From: Thalassia testudinum
Lineage: Eukaryota; Streptophyta; Magnoliopsida; Alismatales; Hydrocharitaceae
DNA: 64,000 bases
Assembly (NCBI GenBank): GCA_037157565.1
Contig: JAZHRO010000003.1
Span: 41,615,001-41,679,000 of the forward strand
Reading direction: 5' to 3'
A model generated the notes under the pieces. It did not search any database and had not been told where the DNA came from. It was given only the letters and a program-made list of their open reading frames with translations. Shown in pieces: positions 54,422-64,000 of this stretch. How positions within the stretch are numbered: the first letter of the stretch is position 1; the number at the start of each line of letters is the position of its first letter. A program made the position numbers and the translations under genes.

Positions 54422-56134
54422 CTAGGCATAAAATACATACAAGGAAGAAATTGAGAATTTACAAGTGCAGGTTAGAATCAAAATCAAAAGGTTGATCCTG
54501 AAACCCGTCTGCAGAAGATGTCCACAGACGTAGACGAGATTATGGTGCAGACCCATGCCCCAGGGTTGAGTAGTTTCCAGGTTCTGGATGAAAATCGCCC
54601 AGAACCGAAGGTTTTTGTGTTTGCGGGGCCGGGCCTGCGGTTTAGTGGTGTGCAACCCAAGATCAAAGTGTTGGACAATGGGTAAAGATGGTTCAATAGG
54701 TATGGTTGTCCACTTAACATCTAGCTCAGAAAAATAATCAGTTATTCCAGGCTTAGGTCGCACGTGAAAGATATCATAAGGGTCCATATAGAAGATAGGT
54801 GGTTTCAGGTCAATAGGTACCCTTATATCCAAACTTGTTTTTCCCTCAAAATTAACCTCCCAAATTTTCATTTCCAACTTCCAATCCTCTGAAATCAAGG
54901 TTTTCGGGACCTCCAGATCATTGTACACCCCATCTAAAGTACCCAAGTCCAACAATTGTGGCTGAATTAGGATTGACTTGGGCACAATGATCTCAAAAGT
55001 ATGTTCATTCAGCTCTTCAGGGTGTGGTTGAGGAATGGGGCTACTAATTGAGTCGTAGGGTATCGGATCCTCCAAGTTAGCCCCAATCGAATCAGAGTCT
55101 TCAGTAGTTGTGCTACCAAATTGGTCGTCATACTCCTCGAGCCCGTATGTCTCACTAAAATCTTTCTCCTCAAGCTTAAGTGAGACTTCACTAAGAGATT
55201 CCTTACCCTCAAAATCAAATAATTCATGATCCTCATTTGTATATGTCTCAACATCACAAGTCATTCCATCATCCAAGGAGACATAATTTTTTTCGTTTCC
55301 TGACTTGGGGATCTCAGGTGAATCAATCGGTTCATCCTCAAAGGGTTGCTCTAGACCAATCTAGTCATCTCCAATCTTCGAATATGTGTCCCCCCCAACA
55401 GGCACCTGAGCGGGTTCAGACATTGGCTTTCCTGAAGAGGGTTCATCTTGAGAATCATCCCAAGATTTGACTAGTGCAACCATAAATTTCGTCCTCAACC
55501 TTGACAATTTCCCAAGAAGAAACTCACCGAGGTCCCTATCCCTAACACTTTGGAGCAAATCCAACAGAGAACTATTAAGTTCATCAATCATTTTGATCAT
55601 AGGCTCCAATGCTTCAGTGCATGGTGTTGGTTGAGCTTCTAAAGATTGTATAGTGTTCCTCAAATTAGCCAACACCCTATCCTGGATTTGCTTCACCTAA
55701 ACCAACTGGTTCGATTCAGGTTTGGGTGGGTTTGCGTTGAATCTAGGGGAGTCAAGGTGTCGAGGTTCTCGGGTCCCTCCTTGATAGTAGGTCATTTCAG
55801 GTTGTTTAAAGGTTGGTGGCGACCTGAATTCAGCATAATTCTGGGGAGGGTAAGTGTTATAATCAGCATATCCTTCATGGTTGTAGATTTGGTTAGGTTG
55901 ATCATCAAAGGATGGAGATCTATAATTATTGTAGCTCTGGGAAGGATAGTAGTCATAGTCTTGTTGTCTAGGGTTAAGCCCTGGACACTGAGGTTTGGAT
56001 TCATATCCCTAATCAAAGTCATCCCGGCTAGTCGATGGATAATTACAAGTTAAGTCGGGATAGTAATCATCTTGGGGGTAAGTGGTGGTAGGAGGATAGG
56101 ATGTGAAATGTGTGTAGGATGTGGAAGCGTACAT
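54422..56134 (-). pseudogene. Unknown ORF of family B, D copy (570 codons, three TAG stops)
   Basis: One continuous frame from the ATG at 56134 to the stop at 54422-54424. Only three TAG codons interrupt it (in the DFD-GYES part, at 55697-55699 and at about 55358-55360). Where B1 can be compared it has TGG or CAG at these sites. Residues 1-140 are rich in Tyr, Ser, Pro and Asn with repeated Y-Y/D-Y motifs; 150-250 are helical (VLANLRNTIQSLEA, SSLLDLLQSVRDRDLGEF, LSRLRTKFMVALVKSWDD); 250-390 are acidic; then a conserved LLDLGTLDGVYNDLEVPK block and a DLKPPIFYMDPYD block; the last 30 residues are hydrophobic (INLLILILTC). No recognised domain. Candidates are a divergent gag substitute, an env-like remnant or a novel helper protein. 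Confidence 0.8.
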
Positions 56135-57374
56135 GGTGAAGTAAGGAGGGAAATCAGAAGAGAAAGGAGCCCTGCAATACAAAAATACAAGCCTGTCTTT
56201 AGGTTGGGTAGCCTAAAGGTCTACAGACTCTCAGAATCCATCATAAGATTATAGACGATTTACTCTACTTATGTCCAGGCAATCCAACCAGATAGGAGGG
56301 ACTGGGGAGAAGGTTCTTCCTTTGGCTTGCGCCTCTGGTTCCTAGTGTACCCCCCAGCCACGGTCGTTTGACACTACTCCCCTAGCTAGACATCATATTG
56401 ACTAGTATAAGCAGGTTAATCGTGAATAATCTCAATCTGGATCCCGATGAGCGAACCAGTCCTTAGGGCCAACGTCTAATCAATTTTAGTTAGGCTTGGG
56501 ACAATGGTGCTTCAGGAATGTGATGGGCCCTTTAGATGGGTTGTGCCCTTAATGATCAGTTAAAATGTGTGTGCGTGCACAACCAAGGTTTGCAAACAAG
56601 GTTATTTGATGATGTGTCTTTTAGAGTTCAACCTTGTTTAGTAGGCTTTTAGGGTTTAATCTTAAGTATATTCAATCAAGTTTAGGAAAACACTCCAAGT
56701 TCTGCAAGCACTGGTGATGATATATTCCTTTAGAAATCAAAGAAAAAAATGTGGAGTGCCTGGTTCAGCCCTAAGAATCAACCCTAAGTGGCAAGCTACT
56801 TGATGAATCGCTTTTATCTTAAGTGGTGCGGCCCAAACAGTTCAATCAATTGGCCTATTGCACCACTTAGTTAAGGCACATAGAAATTTTTGACCTATTC
56901 AGATTTCTACTCACTTATTTGTGTGTTAAATTAAGTGTACCAGGCCCACAGGTCAGATCCCGATTAAGTGGTAGAATCGATGTGATTATGCACCTTAGGG
57001 TGAGAAGTTGTGGGTGTTAAGTGTGTAGCGTACAGAAAATCCCACAATCAGATAACACTTTTTTTTATTTTTTATTTTTGTTTATGTGGATGGCAAGGTG
57101 AGTGGAGGTGGCAAACAAACAACCAAATCTATCCTAGGGTTCATAAAAAGCACCTAAGTTGATTTGGGTTTGAGTTATTCGGTTATGGAATGAAAACTAA
57201 GGTGGGGGTGGTATGGGGGACACTTACAAAACACTCTACCTGCACTTTACTTCGATCTACCGCACTTGGATCTCCATGCTAGGGTACTTGCAAGACAGTA
57301 GATCAAAGAGAAGTAGGGTTAGTTCTATGTAAATGCAAAGAAACGCAATAAACAATAATGTAAATTCCGTTGCC
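56135..57374 (-). other. Element D untranslated leader
   Basis: 1.24 kb, no supported gene, colinear with the B1 leader. Confidence 0.55.
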
Positions 57375-57392
57375 TTCCCGGCAACGGTGCCA
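57375..57392 (-). other. Primer binding site of D
   Basis: Minus-strand TGGCACCGTTGCCGGGAA, 16 of 18 matches to the site of element A. Confidence 0.75.
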
Positions 57393-57395
57393 AAG

Positions 57396-58923
57396 TGGTC
57401 GTGCATGTTTCGCGTGTTAGAAATTGAGGTTACAAGTAACTTGTTGTCGTAGTTGCAAAACACGTTGATCAAATAAAATTTATACCGAAACTCCAAGGGA
57501 GTCCTGGGTCGAACACAGGGAGGTGATGTTTACTTTACGTGAAAACCATGCTACGTTTCGTTTCTTTTTGGTATTTTAGGGTTTTGATATTTTTCTGTAT
57601 TTTTGAAATAAAAGAAATCAAGCAAACGTAACACAAGATAGAGATTTGGAACAAATTTGATATGTGTTACTTCTAATGTCAATTACAAGAAACTATGAAA
57701 GCATATAAAGAGAGGGAGGTGAGAGGAAATCTCCCGAATAGGTTGTTCGGTGAGACGATGGTGCCTGGCGGAAGCTCGGACAAAGGAGGTGAGGAGCGGG
57801 ACGACGGAGGCGAGATGCTGGAGGACGTCGGGTTAAGGAAAGCTTCGGCATAGCTCCGGAATGGAGGTGAGAAGACGGAGTTGATTTGCTATCGGAATGG
57901 AGGAGGGAGGATGGCTCCAAGGTGACCTATGAAGGGAGATGGGAAGTTGGAGGAGTATTTGGTGGGGTAGAGGTTTGCTACACTAATAGGCACCTTGGGA
58001 GCTTGAGAATAAGCTCTAATGGAGCGTTGGTAGGCTTGCTAGAGCTTAGGAGTAGGTGGGAGTAGAGTAGCTAGAGATGGCTTGAAAGGGAGGGGGTGGA
58101 GGTCCTTTTATAATGGTGGAGAAGAGGCAAAAATCGGTATGGGACCATTAGTGACATCCAGGTTGTCACTGAAAACGTTGCTGTAGATAGCTCATGCCCG
58201 CTGGCACCCAAAGCTGGCTTTGCTGGCATGCGATGAATTACCGATGGCTGTAAGCATCGCTGTAGTCCACCTCACGCTGCGCTGGCGTTGCTCTTACCTT
58301 TCCGCGTACGTGACCACGCGCTGGCATTGCTCTTACCTTTCCGCACGCATGACCACGCGCTGGCATTGCTCGCATGTGCACTTGCGCGCCTGCGTGCGCA
58401 CCTACGCTGCTACGCACGTGCAGTGCTGCGTGCGTGCGCTGGTAGCCTAGGCTGTGCCACATGGCGTAGTCTGGGCCGTCCATCTTCTTCATCTTGTAGG
58501 GGCTACTACAGAGGTCTGATTGAGTCGATTTTCATGCCTTTAGGCTGCGATTGTCAACTCGAATCCATCCACATGGTCGGATTTATCATTTGAAGCTCCT
58601 AATTGTGTCTCCTAGTCCCTTGGCCGTTGATCTTCCTTGGACTGCATATGGTGCTACGGAACTCCGATTGAGGCAATTTCAAAGGCGTTAGACTCCGATC
58701 ATCATCTTGATCAGATCCGTACGGTCGAATCGTCAATCCGTGTCTCTGAAATAAATATCCTTCTCTCCTAACCACAAAAAGGATGCAATTAACCTAAATT
58801 ATATATAACTACTCTAAATGCAGAATGATGCATGCTATGCAATATTTATAACATGAAATGCAAATTTAAGCCTAGGAACATGCATGAATAGGCATTTTAC
58901 CCTCAATAATTGTGTTTACATCA
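57396..58923 (-). repeat. Element D 5' LTR
   Basis: 1528 bp. TATA at 58106-58112 (minus), inverted repeat 58150-58170. Longer than the 3' LTR partly because of a 39-bp tandem duplication (58281-58371). Confidence 0.9.
58281..58371 (-). repeat. 39-bp tandem repeat in D 5' LTR
   Basis: Two full units (58281-58319 and 58320-58358) and a partial third, beginning GCTGGC and containing CTCTTACCTTTCCGC. Absent from the 3' LTR, so it arose in this LTR or was lost from the other. Confidence 0.75.
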
Positions 58924-58928
58924 ATTTG

Positions 58929-59257
58929 TCATCTAATGTCTGGATCTTCTTCAATTTGCCCCTTGGCTCTTGTTCTTCTGCAGACTCCCTAGGGTGCTAC
59001 GGGAGTTTGATTGATGCGATCTTGGATGCGTTGGACTTCCGTCGTTATTCCAAATAGATCCATAAGGTTGGATCGGTCATCTGCAGCCATGGATTACCTG
59101 CAATCATTAATACCTATCAAATAACATAATTTAATACATAAAACACATATACCAACTACGATGTAGAATACGATGCGTATGCTATGCAGAATGCTTATGT
59201 TATGCTAGGTTCTGGCTTAATTCAGCCAAATTAGGATCTATGATTGCTATGCAATCA
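58929..59257 (-). repeat. Element C 5' LTR, outer piece
   Basis: Matches 45305-45630 of the left LTR. Ends GCAATCA before the ACCAT duplication. Confidence 0.85.
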
Positions 59258-59262
59258 ACCAT

Positions 59263-60173
59263 CAACTTTAGCAACAACAGATTCACACCATCACGCAGGG
59301 CATACACCGACTACAGAACCCTCAGGGGTAGAATCAAATGCAGAACCCTCAAGGACAAACCCACTGAACCCACCTAACCCACCACCACCCCTTGAGGGCC
59401 AACCAAGGCCTCTCTGTGATTTTTATGATCCGTTTGCCATTCGGGTCGAGCCATACCTTAGGGTCACCAAAGTGGGAGATGATTTTGAGCTAAAATCCAA
59501 TGTCCTTAGCTTGATTCAAAGCCATTTCCATGGGAGCTCAAATGAAGACCCTTTTCAACACCTGGAGGATTTAGAGCAGATTGCTCAGACTGTAAAACCT
59601 AGGAACATCAGTTTGGATATTATTTTAATCATTATGTTCCCATTCTCCCTAAGTAACAAAGCATCTCATTGGCTTAGGACTTTAGGGAGACCCATCTCCA
59701 CTTGGGCGAAATTAAGGCATGCTTTTCTTCAGAAGTTTTTCCCCATAGGAAAGACTAATGCCCTTAGGAGAGCCATTACTACTTTTACCCTGCAAAGTGG
59801 AGAGCAATTTCACGTGGCATGGGAGAGATTTAAAGAATTTTTGAGGAAATGCCCACACCACAAGGTTCCAAGGTGGCAATTGGCCCAGATATTCTACCAT
59901 GGTCTAGACAACAACCTTAGCAACTTCGTGGATGCTTCATGTGGAGGAAACTTTTTGAATAAGGATGAGGAGAGTGTGTTTGAGCACTTTGAATCAATGA
60001 GAGAGAATTCGTTTAACAATGCCTCCATGACCCAATTTAATCGGTCCAGTCAACCCCGTGGAGGGATTTATGAGGTGCAAACCAATTCTAGAATGGTTGA
60101 CATGGACATTATAGACAAGAAATTGGATCTGGTTGAGTTGGTGGATAAAAAGATTGATGAGCTGTTGAACTAA
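59263..60173 (+). pseudogene. E2 gag, main part
   Basis: An open run of about 300 codons. A Pro-rich start (PPNPPPPLEGQPRP) leads into the gag core: FHGSSNEDPFQHLEDL, FPFSLSNKASHWLRTL, STWAKLRHAFLQKFFPIGK, FHVAWERFKEFLRKCPHH and IFYHGLDNNLSNFVD, then a helical DKKLDLVELVDKKIDEL. This is the Retrotrans_gag type of Athila elements and the best-preserved gag in the window. A TAA at 60171-60173 ends it; in the same frame the tail continues with more stops to the NPGW block near 60405. Confidence 0.85.
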
Positions 60174-61192
60174 TCCCGAACCCCATTACAAACCTTCTCC
60201 CTAGCAAAGGGAGCTTACAATGTGAACTTGGTTCAATCTATGAGCCAAATGCACCTGGAACAACCCTTGACCATGTTCTAAGGAGGGACCTTTGCTCCCT
60301 TAAACTCTGATTACTCTTTCCCCTCCCCTTCGGCACCTTCCACCTTTGAAGATTCCCAGGTCATTTAGGGATTTTCTAAGCCAGACCCTTTCTCCAACAC
60401 TTACAACCCTGGATGGTGAAACTACCCAAATTTTGCCTAGTCGAACGAAAAATCGACTCAACTCCAGAACCAACCTAGGCAAAACCCTCCCTCCTACCAA
60501 CAAGGTCCACCTACTAAACCCCCTATAACCAGAATAGGGTGACTCCTACATAGAACTGAATGGGCACTCTAATTAAAATGATGGCTGATATGAATCAGAA
60601 ACATCAGAAGGAGATGGCATTAGTGAAGGGACAATTGAGCCAGCTGTTGGATAACAGACAACAAGGGTCCCTTCCTTCTCAGCCACAACTGAACCCAAGG
60701 AATGTAATGAACGTAGGCCACAATCCTCAAGGGTTCCTGTCAAATCAGGGGCATGCCCATATGGTTCAACAAGCCCTGTAGACTCCTCCTAGGTTTACTG
60801 CCTCTTCTTGTTCTCAAGGATCAAACATTAGTTCCAATGCCTTAGCCAATGCAGTTACCTTGAGAAGTGGCACTCAAACCTAGGACCCCAAATGACCAAC
60901 CCCTCCTGTGACTTCACTACCTAAGATGCATGATTTTGAGGATGAGTGGGAGGAACCCAAGGATCATAAGCCTGAACCAATTCAAACCCAAGTACCATAC
61001 CCTAAAGCCTTGGAGAAAATAAAGAAAAAGAAAAATGTGGTTTAGAATGAGGAGTTGTTAGAAATTTCTAATCAAGTATAGATCAATATACCTCTCCTCG
61101 AAGCAATCAAACAAATTCTGGCTTGCGTTAAATTTTTAAAGGATGTCGGTACACCTAAGCATAAGCCAAGAACCCAAGCACCTAGGAAGGTA
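60174..61192 (+). pseudogene. E2 gag tail and gag-protease linker
   Basis: Includes TYNPGW, the coiled-coil-like MNQKHQKEMALVKGQLSQLL stretch (60560-60780), GHAHMVQQAL and the DEWEEPKDHKPEPIQ linker, the uninterrupted counterpart of the site where B1 entered E1. Several stops. Confidence 0.75.
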
Positions 61193-61750
61193 GTGCTTTC
61201 AAAACAAGCTAGTTCAGTGATATTGAGCAACCTACCTCCTAAAAGAATTGACCTCGGAGTGCCTATGATATCTTGCAATATTGGGCACAAGACATTTGAT
61301 AGAGCACTCTTGGACTTAGGTGCCTCAATTAAATTAATCCCAACTACCCTTTATCACCAGTTCAGATCTGGGGAGTTAAAACCCACACCTGTGACTATCC
61401 AACTAGCTGTCAGATCCGTGAAAACCATGAAAGGGGTAGTCGAGGATGTAATTGTTCAGGTTAAGGACTTCTACTTCCCAGTTGACTTTTTAGTCCTTGG
61501 CATGGAAATCCCTGAACAATTGCAGAACACACCCATCATCCTAGGCAGACCCTTTTTGGATACGACCAAGGCTAATATTGACTGCGACATGAGATGTATG
61601 GAAATTGCCTTTGGAGATAGGAAGATGCAATTGGATATCTTCAAGGCAACAAAGTCATTTGATTGTGGTTGGGTTGAGGAATGTGATCCCATGGAAACCC
61701 TGGTTGAAGAATGCCTTACTATAAGTTCTTTAGAAGACCATCTGATTTAG
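61193..61750 (+). pseudogene. E2 protease region
   Basis: Open for 185 codons. Active site RALLDLGASIKLIP; flanking SSVILSNLPPKR and IILGRPFL blocks match element A and E1. It is one piece of a broken polyprotein. Confidence 0.8.
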
Positions 61751-64000
61751 CTAGTTATTGACCACCCTGACGCATCCTAATCTTTGGAGGTTGAAATATG
61801 TAGAACTGATTACCACCAGCAACCTCCATTTGAGGAGATTGATGTTAATCAACATCCACCCTTCCCTTACTCGTCAAATATTGTCCCAATTGCACCTAAA
61901 TTGAAACCTTTGCCCAATAACCTTAAGTACATTTTCCTAGGAACTAATTAGACTTTCCTTGTGATTATCAATGTACACCTAACTAGGGACTAAGAACTTA
62001 GGTTGACTGATACCCTTTCTAAACATCGGGCAGCTATTGGGTGGACAATTTCTGACTTAAGCGGAATTAGCCCTACTTATTTCACTCACAACATTATTTG
62101 GAAGATGTGGCTCAACCTACTCGGTAGATGCAAAGGCAATTGAACCTGAATATGTGAGAGGTCATTAAAAAAGAAATAATCAAGTGGCTTGATGTGGAAA
62201 TCATCTACTTGATTTTCGATAGCCCCTGGGTGAGCCCTACTTAAGTGGTACCAAAGAAGTCTAGGCTCACTGTGGTCATAAATGACCAGGGCGAATCCAT
62301 CCCCACCCTCACCACCACCATGTGGCGGGTGTGCATTGATTATCAGAAGCTTAATGAGGCCACTAAAAAGAACCATTTCCCCCAGCCATTCATTCATCAG
62401 ATTCTCGAATGATTGGCTAGGAGAAAATATTTCTGCTTCATGGATGGATATTCAGGATATAATTAGGTTGCTATTGTACTAGAGGACCAAAAGAAGACCA
62501 CGTTCACTTGCTCGTATGGCACATTTGCATTCCGTCGTATGCCATTCGGGTTATGCAACCCACCCGCTACCTTTCAGCATTGCATGTTAGCCATCTTCTC
62601 AGAGATGGTGGGTGAATATTTGGAGGTCATTATGGATGATTTCTCTATTTTTGGAGACTCAGTCGACCACTTCCTTAGTAACCTAGAGAAAATCCTAAAA
62701 TGATGTTTCATGGTCAACCTGGTTTTAAGCTAGGAAAAGAGCCATTTTATGGTTCAGGAAGGGGCTATCCTCGGTCACATCGTCTCGCATTGGGGCATAG
62801 AAGTTGACCATGCTAAGGTTGATTTAATTTTGAAACTTCCACCTCCTAGCTCAGTCAAGCAAATTAGATCGTTCTTAGGACATGTTGGCTTCTATAGAAA
62901 GTTTATAAAGGAATTTTCCAAACATTCCAAACCCTTGACTGACCTTCTAGCCAACGACATGCTCTTTGACATGACACCTGATTGCATCAAGGCTTACACC
63001 ACCCTTAGCAATACATTCTCAACTGCACCTTTTTTACAACCCCTAGACTGGTCCCAAGAAGATAATGTGCGATGCATCAGATTTTACTGTTGCAGCAGTC
63101 CTAGGACAAAGATGAGAGAAAAAACTCATGGTGATCTTCTATGCAAGCAAAACCTTGGATGAGGCTCAACGAAATTACACTGTTACAGAAAAAGAACTGC
63201 TTGCCGTAGTTTTTGGATTAGAAAAGTTCAGATCATACCTTCTAGGATCCTACGTGACTATTTACACAGACCATTTGGCTATCCGGCATTTGTTAGCCAA
63301 AAAGGATGCTAAACCCAGGGTAATTGGATGGGTCCTACTCTTGTAAGAGTTTGACCTAGAAATACACGACAAAGTCGGATCTGAAATTGTTGTAGCCGAC
63401 CACTTATCTAGACTTCACCTGGAACACATTGGACCCTCATTACCCTTAATCGACACATTTCCTGATGAACAACTTCTAGCCGTGCATGGAAAGAGTCTAC
63501 CCTGGTAAGCATACTTAGTCAATTATTTAATGGTAGGGTAGACTCCGCACGGCTAGTCTAGACAGCAGCCAGATAAGTTCTTGGCTGAGGCCAAGCATTA
63601 TTTTTGGGATGATCCTATGCTATTTAGACTTTGTGCTGACCAAAACATTAGAAGGTGTATTCCTGAAGAGGAAGTTCAAATTGTGCTATCATTCTGTCAT
63701 GACTAAGCTTGTGGTGGCCACTTCTCTGGGAAGCAGACGACTGCAAAAGTTTTGCAGTTCGAGTTTTACTGGCCATCACTTTTCAAGGATGCACATAACT
63801 TTGAAAAGATTTGCACTAGGTGCTAGATCTTAGGGACTATGACTAGGAAAGATATAATGCCTCTATAGCCCATTTTGATCATCTAAATTTTCGATGTCTG
63901 GGGCATGGATTTCATGGGTCCCTTCCACCATCAAATAATTTTGAGTATATACTAGTCTCAGTGGACTACATCTTGAAATGGATCAAAGCCATACCTACCC
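61751..64000 (+). pseudogene. E2 RT, RNase H and start of integrase, running off the window
   Basis: RT motifs WRVCIDYQKLN (the CAG that is TAG in E1), PFGLCNPPATFQ and IMDDFSIFG (62628 onward; F-M-D-D changed to I-M-D-D), VGFYRKFIKEFSK. RNase [20 protein letters not shown] (63137 onward). Integrase zinc finger around 63690-63830, core start GMDFMG near 63903. Many stops and shifts. The TAG at 62464-62466 is at the same codon as the TAG at 37355-37357 in E1. Confidence 0.8.

Larger units (their letters stand above)
51524..58923 (-). mobile_element. Element D: second, better preserved family-B element
   Basis: Flanked by ATTTG (51519-51523 and 58924-58928) inside the 5' LTR of C. The 3' LTR is 51524-52996 and the 5' LTR is 57396-58923, both starting TGGTCGTGC on the + strand and ending ACATCA. 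The primer site is at 57375-57392 and the polypurine tract at 52997-53008. The only coding content is the unknown frame 56134-54422. It is 7.4 kb and uninterrupted, so it is the reference copy for the family. Confidence 0.95.
44079..59257 (-). mobile_element. Element C: non-autonomous LTR retrotransposon with an unknown ORF, hosting element D
   Basis: Flanked by ACCAT (44074-44078 and 59258-59262) inside E2 gag. It points left: the 5' LTR is 50454-51523 plus 58929-59257 (split by D) and the 3' LTR is 44079 to about 45635. The right LTR lacks about 170 bp found at 44690-44860 of the left one. There is a primer site at 50433-50450, a leader, one long broken frame (49250-47244) and a 1.6-kb 3' region. 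No gag, protease, RT or integrase. LTR sequence and ORF differ from family B. Confidence 0.9.

Overview
This window is plant nuclear DNA, almost certainly from a flowering plant, and it is nearly all transposable elements. The evidence is nested LTR retrotransposons with tRNA-Asp-type primer sites, Athila-lineage (Ty3/gypsy) gag-pol genes, a Copia relic, a CACTA-like transposon end and one small plant-type gene. I see no bacterial features, rRNA or tRNA genes, or CRISPR arrays. The species cannot be named from the sequence alone.

Left part (1-13577). A minus-strand LTR fragment (1-1449) is followed by the only likely host gene (2099-2326), which encodes a 75-residue Cys-rich protein with one expected zinc-ligand Cys missing. 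Then come an antisense Copia RNase H relic (5195-5559), two members of a 1.6-kb LTR family (5562-7233, and 8602-10214 with ATATG target-site duplications), an antisense relic of an Athila LTR plus 3' region (about 10230-12135) and a CACTA-like terminus at 12135.

Right part (13578-64000). The scaffold is a tandem array of an Athila-lineage element, called E here: LTR (13578-14468, truncated), internal E1, LTR (41016-42317), internal E2 running off the window. E1 is interrupted by element B1 (15157-35844, TSD GAACC). The 5' LTR of B1 is itself interrupted by element A (15280-28740, TSD TGTAT), a young Athila-type element with 2.6-kb LTRs and recognisable gag, protease, reverse transcriptase, RNase H and integrase. 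E2 is interrupted inside gag by element C (minus strand, 44079-59257, TSD ACCAT), and the 5' LTR of C carries element D (minus strand, 51524-58923, TSD ATTTG), a second member of family B. All four insertions have 5-bp target-site duplications that I could read directly, so the relative order is clear: E, then B1, then A on the left; E, then C, then D on the right.

The most interesting content is in the non-autonomous families B (B1 and D) and C. They have LTRs, a primer site and a polypurine tract but no gag-pol. Each carries one long reading frame of unknown function (570 codons in D, about 669 in C) with a Tyr/Ser/Pro-rich N-terminus, a helical segment, an acidic middle and a hydrophobic C-terminus. 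Families B and E share cis-modules: the promoter block around TATA, an inverted repeat just upstream of TATA, a duplicated structured module of about 58 nt in the 3' region with compensating stem changes, and nearly identical polypurine tracts. An internal second polypurine-like motif is found in all five elements whose 3' ends lie in the window. These modules suggest that B elements are mobilised in trans by E-type elements.
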